Below are positions 33,772-42,807 of a stretch of DNA of 64,000 bases, piece by piece. Where the stretch lies: NCBI RefSeq assembly GCF_000018865.1, contig NC_010175.1:4960001-5024000 (forward strand), given 5' to 3'. Below the pieces are notes generated by a model. The model saw only the letters and a list, made by a program, of their open reading frames with translations. It made no database searches and was not told the origin of the DNA. A program made the translations under genes and the position numbers. Source of the DNA: Chloroflexus aurantiacus J-10-fl (GTDB taxonomy: Bacteria; Chloroflexota; Chloroflexia; Chloroflexales; Chloroflexaceae). The first letter of the stretch is position 1, and each line of letters begins with the position of its first letter.

Positions 33772-35205
33772 TTACTGCGATAGGACGACAATCAGCGTTG
33801 GGCGGTTGGCAGCGTTCCAGTCGCCGGTGCCGTTGGAGACGAAGTATTTCCCGCTGTGGTAGGCACTGTCGGCGGAGTAGAGCGCCAGCCGCAAGGGTTG
33901 GCCGCTGGTATACGCCTGAACCACCCCGCGTGTTACATCAATGGTTCGTTTCGGCAGTCTTGTCCAGTCGCCGGGGAAGCCAGGGATTGGATCGACCCAG
34001 CCGGAGCCGATGTTTTCGCGCACCAGTGGGGCGTTGTTCCAGGTGAGGGTTGCCGGACTCCAATCCTCGCCGACCAGCAGGGCCTGGATGAGGGAACGCT
34101 GCGCCTGGGCAGGTTCAGCATTGCCCATCTGACTCAATACCAATGTGGCTGAAATCACCGTGCGACCTGGTGGTAGCGACGTGAGGGGGAAGGTGATGTA
34201 GTACTTCGCGAAGCACGGCCAGTCGGCAATATCGGCCTGGTTCTGGATGCTGATGTCGGCCTGATCGGCTGGCCGGGGTCGGTTGGGCCAGGCATCCCAG
34301 TAATTGCCGCTATCATCACACATGTAGGGATTGACACCGCCAATCCCGGCATCAACGACGGTAACCCCATTCAGGCCGTGGCGGATTTGAAATGTCTGGG
34401 TGGCACTGACAGATGGTGGGGTGTAGACCGGTAACCCAAACCTGATCCCACCCCAGGTTGACGGCTGGCTGGCATTCAGCGCCGGCGGCCATACCTGATT
34501 GGGTATCGAGCTGCCGGTAGCATCATCGCGGTCGTGCAGGATCAGGGCCATCCGCCAGCGCGTGCCGTCAGGTGGTCGCCCACTGAGGCCAAGGCTGGTG
34601 AATGGAATCTGGAATGTCATCGCCCAACCCCGATCTTCGCTATCATTATTGTCATTCAGGCGATCACCGCGCCAGCCGGGAATCGACGAGAAAGCGACGG
34701 CGGTGGTTGTCCAGCTTCCACCGGTGCCACGCTGGCTCAATTGGTACGCGGGATCGGGGGTATCGCCGTTGCGCAATTGGGCTACAAACCGGAAACTGGC
34801 TGCACTGAGCTGGGTACCGTTGGCAGTATCAATCAGCAGTGTGGCCGCATCCCAGGAGGTGAGATCGGTTGCTGATGGGGTGGTATCGTACCAGAGTTGA
34901 CGATCAAAACTGGCCAGGTAGAGGAAAAGGGCGTTGTCGTTGTAACCGACTCGAACATCGGTATAGTTTGTACTGCGGCTGAGCTGCCCAAACCAGAAGA
35001 TTGCCATCTGCTCAAAGCGCTCGCCGGTGACGCTGGATACCGGAAAGTAGGGGGCATTGATAAGGTATTGTGGTTCAGGTGATGGCCCAAAAATCACTGG
35101 TACCCACTGCCGGTAGGGTGGATTGTTCGCCAGTGCTATGGTAGACGAAAGGATGAAGGCAAACGTAGCAATGATTAGCAATCGCTTCCGGTGGAAGTGG
35201 CTCAA
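33772..35205 (-). CDS. secreted DNRLRE-type protein with CBM9-like domain
   Basis: 477 residues; the start is TTG at 35205, after AAAGGAGAA at about 8 nt. Signal peptide: basic start then LLIIATFAFILSSTIALANN. The first half (ERFEQMAIFWFGQLSRSTNY to about residue 270) has the look of a CBM9/DOMON-like carbohydrate-binding sandwich: VGYNDNALFLYLASFDRQLW and WAMTFQIPFTSLGL. The second half matches the DNRLRE domain found in surface and secreted proteins: AKYYITFPLTSLPPGRTVIS, EDWSPATLTWNNAPL, GVVQAYTSGQPLRLALYSAD. Probably a cell-surface or matrix-binding protein; no catalytic motif. It sits at the left edge of the polysaccharide locus, which fits a sugar-binding role. Confidence 0.75.
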   Translation of the reverse strand: MSHFHRKRLLIIATFAFILSSTIALANNPPYRQWVPVIFGPSPEPQYLINAPYFPVSSVTGERFEQMAIFWFGQLSRSTNYTDVRVGYNDNALFLYLASFDRQLWYDTTPSATDLTSWDAATLLIDTANGTQLSAASFRFVAQLRNGDTPDPAYQLSQRGTGGSWTTTAVAFSSIPGWRGDRLNDNNDSEDRGWAMTFQIPFTSLGLSGRPPDGTRWRMALILHDRDDATGSSIPNQVWPPALNASQPSTWGGIRFGLPVYTPPSVSATQTFQIRHGLNGVTVVDAGIGGVNPYMCDDSGNYWDAWPNRPRPADQADISIQNQADIADWPCFAKYYITFPLTSLPPGRTVISATLVLSQMGNAEPAQAQRSLIQALLVGEDWSPATLTWNNAPLVRENIGSGWVDPIPGFPGDWTRLPKRTIDVTRGVVQAYTSGQPLRLALYSADSAYHSGKYFVSNGTGDWNAANRPTLIVVLSQ

Positions 35206-35249
35206 GAGCGGTTCTCCTTTCGCGAACAGCCGGTGAAGAAAGCTTCAGG

Positions 35250-35271
35250 TTGTGAACGTCTGCGAACATTC
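35250..35271 (-). promoter_or_regulatory. inverted repeat upstream of the secreted protein gene
   Basis: On the plus strand GTGAACGT, 6-nt spacer CTGCGA, ACATTCAC: 8-bp arms with one mismatch, 45 nt before the start codon. Possible operator; no regulator identified. Confidence 0.4.
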
Positions 35272-35449
35272 ACCGGCAATTGCTGCGACGTACACCGTCG
35301 AATAGCCTTGTTCTCCGCCCCCTCCCCTCACCAAATCATCTGCTGAGCCTTAATGAAGACATCAGCCTGCGTATTTCCTCTCTGATTGTACCAGGGGCGT
35401 CAATGATACCGGCCTTTGCCCAGGCGCAAGGCAAACCGGAAACGCATCA

Positions 35450-36436
35450 TCAACGCTCTTCAACATAAATAATCTTGCTCCCTTGTGGCTCGAACCGGAT
35501 CGGCACGTGGCGCAATTCTGGCAGGGCAGCCTTAATCGTCTCGTGGCGCTCTTCAGGCGCGTAGAGCAGCAGAAAGCCGCCTCCACCGGCGCCTAGAATC
35601 TTACCGCCGATGGCCCCAGCGGCCCTGGCCCGTTCGTACCACAGATCGATTTGTGAGCTGGAAATCCCGCTGGCCAGCTCGCGTTTGCGCATCCAACCCT
35701 CGTGGAGAATCTCACCGAAAGCATCGAGATCATCATTGTGGAGCGCTACCCGCAGGTCGTGGGCGAGGGCAACCATCCGGCGCACATGTTGCCGACGAGT
35801 CTCATCGCGCTCGGTGTTGGCACTCTGTTCGCGCAGTACATCGCTGGCGCTGCGTGTGGCACCGGTGTACATCATCAGCAAGCGCTGCTGGAGAAGCTGT
35901 TTGGTGTCGGCACGACAGATGATCGGATCGACAAAGACCGTCTCATCAGGATTAAATTGAATGAATTGAAAGCCACCATACGCGGCTATGTACTGATCCT
36001 GCTTTCCGATGGGTGAACCACACCGATCAATCTCGATGAAGCATGCCTCGCGGGCCAGACGCTCGGCACCGGCAAAGCGGCCTATAAAGGCGTAGAGGGC
36101 ATTGAGCAGGCCAACGGTGTAGGTACTCGATGAGCCAAGACCGGTACCCTGCGAGGGAATGTCCGAAATGGACGTGATTTCAATCGCGTGCATACGACCC
36201 ACCAGGCGCAGCGCTTCGCGAATGAGCTGATGTTTGAGATCATCAACCCGCTCAACAATTTCGGTGATCGAATAACTGGCGCGAATCTGGTGATCAAACT
36301 TCTCGTTGACGGTGATGTAGATGTACTTGTTGATGGCGGTGCTGACCACCGCACCCGGTTCATGGCGATAAAACGCCGGCAAATCGCTGCCACCACCGAC
36401 AAAGCTGACCCGCAACGGGGTACGTGAGATGATCAT
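35450..36436 (-). CDS. GHMP-family sugar kinase, heptose-7-phosphate kinase-like
   Basis: 328 residues from ATG 36436, which follows GGAGGG at about 6 nt; the longer frame has no ribosome site. Related to D-glycero-alpha-D-manno-heptose-7-phosphate 1-kinase (HddA) and to fucokinase-type enzymes. MIISRTPLRVSFVGGGSDLP at the N terminus is the family opening. GTGLGSSSTYTVGLLNAL is the ATP-binding motif 2; near the C terminus, AIGGKILGAGGGGFLLLYAP is motif 3. It diverges from a GmhB-like phosphatase gene, and the two are successive steps of GDP-heptose synthesis, which supports the substrate. The isomerase (GmhA) and guanylyltransferase (HddC) are not in the window. Confidence 0.85.
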   Translation of the reverse strand: MIISRTPLRVSFVGGGSDLPAFYRHEPGAVVSTAINKYIYITVNEKFDHQIRASYSITEIVERVDDLKHQLIREALRLVGRMHAIEITSISDIPSQGTGLGSSSTYTVGLLNALYAFIGRFAGAERLAREACFIEIDRCGSPIGKQDQYIAAYGGFQFIQFNPDETVFVDPIICRADTKQLLQQRLLMMYTGATRSASDVLREQSANTERDETRRQHVRRMVALAHDLRVALHNDDLDAFGEILHEGWMRKRELASGISSSQIDLWYERARAAGAIGGKILGAGGGGFLLLYAPEERHETIKAALPELRHVPIRFEPQGSKIIYVEER

Positions 36437-36493
36437 TGATACCCTCCAGAGCAACAAGGCGACATTTCGATGAGCATAGACTACCAAATGAAC

Positions 36494-36509
36494 ATGACAG
36501 GATTGTCAT
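36494..36509. promoter_or_regulatory. palindrome in the divergent kinase/phosphatase spacer
   Basis: ATGACA, spacer GGAT, TGTCAT: perfect 6-bp arms. It is in the only spacer between the divergent sugar kinase and phosphatase genes, so could serve both. No clear promoter pair could be placed with confidence. Confidence 0.35.
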
Positions 36510-36630
36510 AAATAGCTCCTACCTCTGTTAGCAGATCGTCAGCAAGAGCGTGTACTGTAACACTGTCGCCGCAGCCTACCGTCTTCACCACGTGGAATCG
36601 TCTTGCATGCAGCGCCAGGGGAGGGGTCTT

Positions 36631-37236
36631 ATGCGCGCTGTCTTTCTCGACCGTGACGGGGTTATTAATCACAACCGCCCTGATCACGTCAAAAATCTGG
36701 CCGAGTTTCAGTTCCTACCGGGTGCGCTGACCGCGTTGCGTCTGCTAACCAGTGCCGGGTTTCGCATCTTTGTTATCACCAACCAGGCAGCGGTTGGGCG
36801 TGGGTTGATGACGGTAGAGGCGCTGGAAGAAATTCATGCCCACTTGCGCGCGATTGCCCGTTATCACGGGGCAACTATTGACGATATCCGATACTGTCCT
36901 CACACCCCGGAAGAGCGTTGCGGGTGCCGGAAGCCGCAACCCGGTATGATCCAGGAGCTGGCAGCCCGGCACCAGATTGATTGTCGAGCGACATTCCTGA
37001 TTGGCGATGCGCTCACCGATATTGCTGCCGGTCAGCGGATGGGATGCCAGACGATTCTGGTCAAGAGTGGGAGAGGCAGTGCAGAATTGCAGAAACCGGA
37101 ATTACGGCGCTATCAACCAACCCACATCGCCGACGATCTGCTGGCGGCAACGCGATGGTTGCTGCAAGAGGAACTCAGGCCGGTATCGGTGACCACGCAA
37201 CCACTAACCGGTGTACTGACCACCGTACCACAGTAG
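36631..37236 (+). CDS. gmhB: heptose-1,7-bisphosphate 7-phosphatase (GmhB-like HAD)
   Basis: 201 residues from ATG 36631, after GGGGAGGGG at about 5 nt; the frame upstream is excluded. HAD-superfamily enzyme that removes the 7-phosphate from D-glycero-D-manno-heptose 1,7-bisphosphate. MRAVFLDRDGVINHN holds both catalytic Asp residues; FVITNQAAVGRG is motif II; the zinc loop CPHTPEERCGCRKPQPGM is diagnostic for GmhB and relatives; FLIGDALTDIAAGQRMG is motif IV. The C-terminal 30 residues after about 170 are a non-conserved tail. The next gene starts 13 nt on, so this gene opens the plus-strand polysaccharide operon. Cytosolic. Confidence 0.88.
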   Translation: MRAVFLDRDGVINHNRPDHVKNLAEFQFLPGALTALRLLTSAGFRIFVITNQAAVGRGLMTVEALEEIHAHLRAIARYHGATIDDIRYCPHTPEERCGCRKPQPGMIQELAARHQIDCRATFLIGDALTDIAAGQRMGCQTILVKSGRGSAELQKPELRRYQPTHIADDLLAATRWLLQEELRPVSVTTQPLTGVLTTVPQ

Positions 37237-37249
37237 TACAGGGAATGCT

Positions 37250-38821
37250 ATGGAAGACCGTCTACAGCGTGTTGTTCGGCATATCCTGATGATCACTCTC
37301 CTGGTCGGGTTGAGTGGGTGCAGCATCAGCAGCCTGGTTGGCGCCCCTACACCCGAACCATGGACGCCACCACCAACACCGGAACCAACGGTTGTGGTAG
37401 TGGAACCAACCGCCACGGCAACTGAACCGGTGCAGCGGACTGTTGCAGTCGCCCTGGGAACGTTCGAGGACCGGCGCGAGTTCAGTGGTCAGGTTACGCC
37501 CATCCTGGAACGCGACCTAGCGTTCCGCGAGAGTGGCATTCTCCGCAATCTGTACATTGAAGTAGGTGCGCAGGTCACAACCGGGCAGCTCCTGGCCGAG
37601 ATCGATCTGGGTACGCTCGAAGACCGGTTGCGTCAGGCGCAGATTAACGCCGAACAAGATCGACGGGCAATTGATCAGGCGGTAGCCCGTGCCCAGATCG
37701 AGGTGCGGGCCGCCGAAGTCGCACTGGAAACAGCACAGGATCGCCTTGCTGAACTGACAACTCCAGCCTCGGCAACCGAGATCGCGGAAGCACGTGCGGC
37801 TCTGCAACGGGCAGAGGCAGCACTGGCACGGACACGCAATGATGCCTCTGCCGTCAAGACGCGCGCCGAACGGGCACTGGCCGACCGGGTTGCCGAGTTG
37901 CAACGGGTGCAGGCTGCCTATGGTCAGGCTCGCGCCCGTCTGGAGGTCGAAGACACGCCGGAGGTACGGGCATTAGTTGATCGTTTGACGGTTGAGCTTC
38001 AGGCGGCTGAAAGTGCAGTAGCGCTGGCCCAGATCGAACTCGACACGGCTCGTGGCAATGAGATCGCGGCGGTGCAGGCAGCAGAAGCGGATGTAGCGCT
38101 GGCCCGCGCCCGCCTGGATCGGCTCCTCAACGGTGCGGATCAGTTTGAAATCACGGCGGCTCGCCGGGCAGTAGAACAGGCGCAGATTCAGCTCGATGCC
38201 GCACGCCAACGTGCGACCCCCGATCCGTTGCTGGTGAAGAGCCTGGCTGCTTCAGAACTCATGATCAAAGAGATCGAGCGTCAGATCGAAGCGCGCCGTA
38301 TTTATGCCCCCTTCGACGGGTCAATCACCGCCATTGACGCCCTGGTCGGTTTTCCGGTGCAGGCTGAAATGCCGGTCATCCGATTGATGGATAATTCGGG
38401 ATTACAGATCACCATCAGTGCAGTGAGTAGCACCGATCTTGAGCGGATTTCAGATGGTACCCCGGTCACGATCAGCTTCGTGCGCTACCCTGGCCGTACC
38501 TTTAATGGGGTGATTCGGAAAAGCACGATGCTGACCAACCCCCTACAGGCACCAGAGCTACACGTTGCCTACAACGCCGGCGATCTTGCGCTAGCCGTCG
38601 GCGATCCGGCTCTGGTAACGATTGATTTTGGCCGACGCGAAAATGTGCGCTGGCTCCCGATAGAGGCAATCCGTCGCGATGGTGGCACCCACGTTCTGGT
38701 GCCTACTGAACAAGGGCCGCAGCGGGTTGATGTTGAAATCGGTCTGATTGTTGATGGCAAAGCTGAAATCATAAGTGGACTGGAAGTGGGTGATCTGGTC
38801 ATCTTGCCCGCTACCAGTTAA
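37250..38821 (+). CDS. HlyD/RND-type adaptor lipoprotein
   Basis: 523 residues. Signal and lipobox LLVGLSGC, with the lipidated Cys at 24, followed by a Pro/Thr-rich linker (about 30-65). Then the membrane-fusion-protein order: barrel-sandwich half FSGQVTPILERDLAFRESGI and LYIEVGAQVTTGQLLAEIDL, a long coiled-coil hairpin (about residues 120-340, rich in Ala, Glu, Arg), second half RIYAPFDGSITAIDALVGFP, a beta-barrel domain and a membrane-proximal end. Such adaptors couple an inner-membrane pump or polymer machine to the outside. No ABC or RND pump gene adjoins it; the next gene is the Wzz-like protein, so a role in polysaccharide export is inferred. Confidence 0.87.
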   Translation: MEDRLQRVVRHILMITLLVGLSGCSISSLVGAPTPEPWTPPPTPEPTVVVVEPTATATEPVQRTVAVALGTFEDRREFSGQVTPILERDLAFRESGILRNLYIEVGAQVTTGQLLAEIDLGTLEDRLRQAQINAEQDRRAIDQAVARAQIEVRAAEVALETAQDRLAELTTPASATEIAEARAALQRAEAALARTRNDASAVKTRAERALADRVAELQRVQAAYGQARARLEVEDTPEVRALVDRLTVELQAAESAVALAQIELDTARGNEIAAVQAAEADVALARARLDRLLNGADQFEITAARRAVEQAQIQLDAARQRATPDPLLVKSLAASELMIKEIERQIEARRIYAPFDGSITAIDALVGFPVQAEMPVIRLMDNSGLQITISAVSSTDLERISDGTPVTISFVRYPGRTFNGVIRKSTMLTNPLQAPELHVAYNAGDLALAVGDPALVTIDFGRRENVRWLPIEAIRRDGGTHVLVPTEQGPQRVDVEIGLIVDGKAEIISGLEVGDLVILPATS

Positions 38822-38836
38822 GAAGGAGCCGATGTG

Positions 38837-40816
38837 ATGCTCACCTGGAGCGACATCTGGTCGTATGTGCGGATTATACTACGATGGTGGTGGGTGGCCC
38901 TCCTGGCAGCGGTGATTGCTGCCGGTGCCGCCTTTGTTTTTGCCTTGCGGCAGCCTGATTACTATGTGAGTCGCACAACGTTGCAGGTGGGTGATACACT
39001 TGCCGCCACGCCCGATCCGCAGACATTCGGCTTGAGTGCCACCGTCGCAGGTTTTTACGCTGAAATGGCGCGCCGCGAGGTCATTCTGGCTCCTGTCGTT
39101 GAGAAACTGGGTTTACCGTTTCCCTGGCAGGTGATCAGCACCTATATGCTCGCCACCAGTGTCAATCGACAGGCAAGCCTGCTTGACATTACCATTACCG
39201 ACACAAACCCGCAGCGGGCCGCGGCGATTGCTGATGCGATAGCGCATGAGCTGGTACGCTTTAGCCCAAATTCACCGGAAAACGTTGCTGCGCAACGTAA
39301 TTTGCTCAATGAACAGATTACACGCTCACAGGCCGAAATTGATCAGCTTGATCGCCAGATTGCCCAAACCCGCGAGATGCTGGCGCAGGCGACTAGCGCC
39401 ACCGATTTGCGCGAGGCGCGCAATCGGCTGCAGGAACTGGAACTGGCCCGTGATACTGCCCAGAACGCCTATGCGCAGTTACTGCGCCTCCAGAATACCA
39501 GTCTGGTGAATAGTCTGTCGATTTTCGAGTCGGCCAAGGTACCCACGGCTCCATTACCAAATAAGCGGAATCTGACGGTAGCTATCGCGGGACTGGTTGG
39601 GTTAATCCTGGGGATGATGGCCTCGTTTGTGCTGGAGATGATCGATACACGCTGGCGGAATCACAACGATCTGCGTAGTCGGTTTGGCCTGAATTTTCTC
39701 GGTGTGGTACCGGGTAAACACCCCTCGATCAGCCTCAGCGATGAAGAAGCCAGAATACGCTTTAATGCGGTGAAAGAGGCGCACACCCAGATTGTCCTCG
39801 CCGGGTTGCCGCGCAATGCGCGGATTCTGATGGTGAGTGGGCCACGACCTTCAAATGAGCGAAGTGCGTTAGCCGTCGATCTGGCGCATTGCTACACGCT
39901 ATCCGGCTATCGCGTGCTGCTGGTTGATGCCGAAACCGAGCGGGCTATCCTCAGCGAGTTCTTTGCCGATCCAAATGCGGTGCTGCAACCCATCTCTATT
40001 GACGGCGAAGCCCAGGTCTGGTCGAGTCTGCGGGTGACGCCGATCAAGAATGTGCTGCTGCTGGCCCGCAATACCGATGACCAGGGGCGTCCGTTGCCAC
40101 CCTCGCAGCCCTGGCCCGCGCTGGTTGACGGCCTGCAACGGGCCGCCGATATTCTGATCTTCGATGGCCCGTCAACCCTGAGCGGCGTGGAAGCTGCCCT
40201 GCTGGCGCCAATGATGGATGGAGTTATCCTGGCCTTGAAACCGGTTGAAGATAGCAGTCGCGACATCCAGCAGAGCCTGAAACGACTCACCCTTAAACGC
40301 ACTGATAGTGTGTTGGGTGCAGTAATGTTGACCGAAGAGTATGTGCTCCCCGGTCGAAAAGAACAGCCCCGCCTACCGTTACCCAGCCTGCGCCACCTGT
40401 TAGGCGACATTCCGCTGCGATTACTCAATCCCGGTAAGGGTGAGCGGACAAACACAACACAGCAAGCTGAGAACACCACTCATGCACATACTACCCGTGC
40501 AGTTGACACCAATCAGACACCACCGCCAACACCTGCCACAGCACCACAGGTCATCATCACGCCACCACCTCACGAGGATCGACGGGTGATTGTGGTACCG
40601 GCAATTGAAACCGATACAGCGTATGAAGCAGCAGAAGAGCTGTATGAACGGGCGGTTGGCGAGGCACCTCTCAACGTACCTGAAGAGCTGTATGAACGGG
40701 CTGTCGGCGAGGCACCTCTCAACGTACCTGAAGAACGGCAGTCATCGCTGCCACCGCCAGCGGCGAAACGACCAACACGGCGTCGTCCGCCTGCCGGTCG
40801 GCGTCGCCGGGGATAA
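38837..40816 (+). CDS. Wzz/BY-kinase-like chain-length protein with eroded Walker A
   Basis: 659 residues from ATG 38837 (GTG 38834 also possible; AAGGAG lies upstream of both). Wzz domain: first membrane helix WWWVALLAAVIAAGAAFVFA, a periplasmic coiled coil (about 150-220), Pro-rich APLPNKRNL, and a second helix TVAIAGLVGLILGMMASFVL. Then a cytosolic P-loop domain from about residue 325: ARILMVSGPRPSNERSALAV where BY-kinases have a GxGKS/T-type Walker A; VLLVDAETERAILSEFF is the Walker A' position; ADILIFDGPSTLSG the Walker B. The catalytic Lys is absent, so kinase activity is doubtful. The tail is Pro/Thr-rich with an exact tandem 16-residue repeat EELYERAVGEAPLNVP and an Arg-rich end, instead of a Tyr cluster. 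Controls chain length in relatives. Confidence 0.85.
   Translation: MLTWSDIWSYVRIILRWWWVALLAAVIAAGAAFVFALRQPDYYVSRTTLQVGDTLAATPDPQTFGLSATVAGFYAEMARREVILAPVVEKLGLPFPWQVISTYMLATSVNRQASLLDITITDTNPQRAAAIADAIAHELVRFSPNSPENVAAQRNLLNEQITRSQAEIDQLDRQIAQTREMLAQATSATDLREARNRLQELELARDTAQNAYAQLLRLQNTSLVNSLSIFESAKVPTAPLPNKRNLTVAIAGLVGLILGMMASFVLEMIDTRWRNHNDLRSRFGLNFLGVVPGKHPSISLSDEEARIRFNAVKEAHTQIVLAGLPRNARILMVSGPRPSNERSALAVDLAHCYTLSGYRVLLVDAETERAILSEFFADPNAVLQPISIDGEAQVWSSLRVTPIKNVLLLARNTDDQGRPLPPSQPWPALVDGLQRAADILIFDGPSTLSGVEAALLAPMMDGVILALKPVEDSSRDIQQSLKRLTLKRTDSVLGAVMLTEEYVLPGRKEQPRLPLPSLRHLLGDIPLRLLNPGKGERTNTTQQAENTTHAHTTRAVDTNQTPPPTPATAPQVIITPPPHEDRRVIVVPAIETDTAYEAAEELYERAVGEAPLNVPEELYERAVGEAPLNVPEERQSSLPPPAAKRPTRRRPPAGRRRRG
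40634..40729 (+). repeat. 48-bp tandem duplication inside the Wzz-like gene
   Basis: Two consecutive 48-bp units, 40634-40681 and 40682-40729, differing by one or two bases and encoding the same 16 residues. Confidence 0.9.
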
Positions 40817-40827
40817 GACAGACGCTT

Positions 40828-42777
40828 ATGCACTACTTGCAGCGACCGATAACCCGTCGAGCATTTCTCTCCGGCCTGCTGGCTGCCACCGGACTGGGTG
40901 GACTGGTGGCCTACGGTGCGGAACACTGGCCATTGCCGCCACCCGCAGCGGGCGCAAGCGTGAGTTTACCGCCAGTTACCGATGGCTTTGCCCCGCTACT
41001 CCTGGTAGCCGATCCGGCACCGCGGCCCGATTTTACCGCGTACCTCGGCGAAATACTCCGGGCAGAGGGGTTTATTGGTCTGCGTCGGATCAGCTTTGAT
41101 GATCAGATAGATCAGGTTCGTACTGGTGCAGTGATCATCATCGGTTCGGTACCGTTGTCCGCCGGACAGGTGGCGTGGTTGCAGCACTTTGTGCACGCCG
41201 GGGGCGGCTTGATCGGCATTCGCCCTGATCCTGCGCTGGCCGAGATATTCGGTGTCAGGTATCTGGGATCATCTCAGCGTGATGATTCACTCTTTCCCAT
41301 TCCTGCAACCGGCATCAGTGGCCCGCTGCAACTTCATACTGTGTACGAGCGGGTGACGGTGCAGGGGGCGGAGATTATTGCCACCGGCAGCAATGGTGAT
41401 CCGCTGGTAACGATTCACCAGTTCGGAGCCGGACGTGCGGCATTGTGGACGTTTGATCTGGCGCTGACGATTGCCCTGATCCGACAGGGCAACCCGGCCT
41501 GGACGAACCAGGAACGCGATCTGATGGAAGGGTTGCGGGCAAGCGATCTCTTCGTCGATTGGATTGATCTGGAACGAATCGCTATTCCCCAGGCCGACGA
41601 ACATCAGCGCCTGCTCAGTCGCATGATTGAAGAGGTAAGTCCATTACCGCTACCTCGTCTGTGGTACCTGCCCGACAACGCTCCCGGTGCAATCATTGCC
41701 ACCGGCGATGCGCATGGCAGTCGGGTCAGCCACATTGAACAGTGGCTGGGCATTGTTGAGCGTCATAACGGCACAGCTTCGATCTACTACACCCCACCAC
41801 CAACAGATGCGTCCGGGCGCTTGAGCCGTAAATTGCGTTGGATGCTGAGCCGGGCACCGGTAATCGGCTCGACCCTCGGCGGTGATGATCCGTTGCCGGG
41901 CCCACACCATGTGCAGGCGTGGCGTGATCGTGGTCACGAATTCGGCATGCATCCCTACGTCGAAGAGGGGCTGGAAGCCGGCTATTACCGACACTGGAGT
42001 GAATTCATCAAGCTCGGCTATGGGCCACTGCCGCCAACGGTACGCACGCATCGCATCCTCTGGCAGGGTTGGGTTGACAATGCCATCGTCCAGGCGGCTT
42101 ATGGTATTCGCATGAACCTCGATCACTACCATAGCGGCCCGGTTGTGCGCAAAACTGATGGCACATGGACAATGGGCTATCTGAACGGGAGCGGGTTGCC
42201 ACTGCGCTTCGTTGACCGGGATGGAACGGTAATCGATGTGTATCAGCAGGCGACCCACCTGGTTGACGAACACCTGATGCCGGTGTTTCAAACCGGCTAC
42301 GAGGTTGGTTTCAGCGGTGAACAGGCAGCCGCGCAAAGCATTGCCCAGATTGCAGCGAGTGTTGATCGTTACCCGGCAGCATTGGGATTACAGTGCCACG
42401 TTGACCCCTTCCTGATCGGTGGCCCGATTGCCGGTGAAGTCGCACGCTGGTTTGATCAAACACTCGCCTATGCCACTCAGGTTGGTTTGCCGATCATGGC
42501 GGCTGAGCAGTGGCTGCGATTTATTGATGCCCGCAGGGCGAGTGACCTGCAGGAGCTAAACTGGGACAACCAGCGACTCAGTGGCACCATCACCATCCCG
42601 TCAACGAGATTCGACCTCACCCTTTGCATCCCGGAAACGCATCGCACAGCACGGCTGGCCGCCGTCACCATCGGTACTGACAGGATGCCGCACTTGCAAC
42701 GCCAGATCGCCGGTAAAACCTACCGGGTGATCAGGCTCACGAGCGGCCAACACCAGGTACAGGCCACCTACACCTGA
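40828..42777 (+). CDS. Tat-exported polysaccharide-deacetylase-like protein
   Basis: 649 residues. Twin-arginine signal: ITRRAFLSGLLAATGLGGLV. Residues about 55-240 resemble a glutamine-amidotransferase-like or DUF4350-type Rossmann domain (AVIIIGSVPLSAGQVAWLQH, then GAGRAALWTFDLALTIALIR). From about 285 comes a NodB-like barrel: GAIIATGDAHGSRVSHIEQW (the TxD-type motif), RDRGHEFGMHPYVEEG with a metal-binding His, and LQCHVDPFLIGGPIAGEVA. Such enzymes remove acetyl groups from polymers outside the membrane. The gene is 11 nt behind the Wzz-like gene, so a role in modifying the exported polymer is likely. Activity not certain, since I cannot place all metal ligands. Confidence 0.75.
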   Translation: MHYLQRPITRRAFLSGLLAATGLGGLVAYGAEHWPLPPPAAGASVSLPPVTDGFAPLLLVADPAPRPDFTAYLGEILRAEGFIGLRRISFDDQIDQVRTGAVIIIGSVPLSAGQVAWLQHFVHAGGGLIGIRPDPALAEIFGVRYLGSSQRDDSLFPIPATGISGPLQLHTVYERVTVQGAEIIATGSNGDPLVTIHQFGAGRAALWTFDLALTIALIRQGNPAWTNQERDLMEGLRASDLFVDWIDLERIAIPQADEHQRLLSRMIEEVSPLPLPRLWYLPDNAPGAIIATGDAHGSRVSHIEQWLGIVERHNGTASIYYTPPPTDASGRLSRKLRWMLSRAPVIGSTLGGDDPLPGPHHVQAWRDRGHEFGMHPYVEEGLEAGYYRHWSEFIKLGYGPLPPTVRTHRILWQGWVDNAIVQAAYGIRMNLDHYHSGPVVRKTDGTWTMGYLNGSGLPLRFVDRDGTVIDVYQQATHLVDEHLMPVFQTGYEVGFSGEQAAAQSIAQIAASVDRYPAALGLQCHVDPFLIGGPIAGEVARWFDQTLAYATQVGLPIMAAEQWLRFIDARRASDLQELNWDNQRLSGTITIPSTRFDLTLCIPETHRTARLAAVTIGTDRMPHLQRQIAGKTYRVIRLTSGQHQVQATYT

Positions 42778-42807
42778 TCAGCAACCCATCCAGAAAGCGA
42801 GCACGGC

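Noticed and set aside
36494-36630. Promoter TTGTCA-17-TGTTAG for the phosphatase gene
   Set aside because: The -10 matches poorly, and other placements are equally good, so it was not listed as a promoter.
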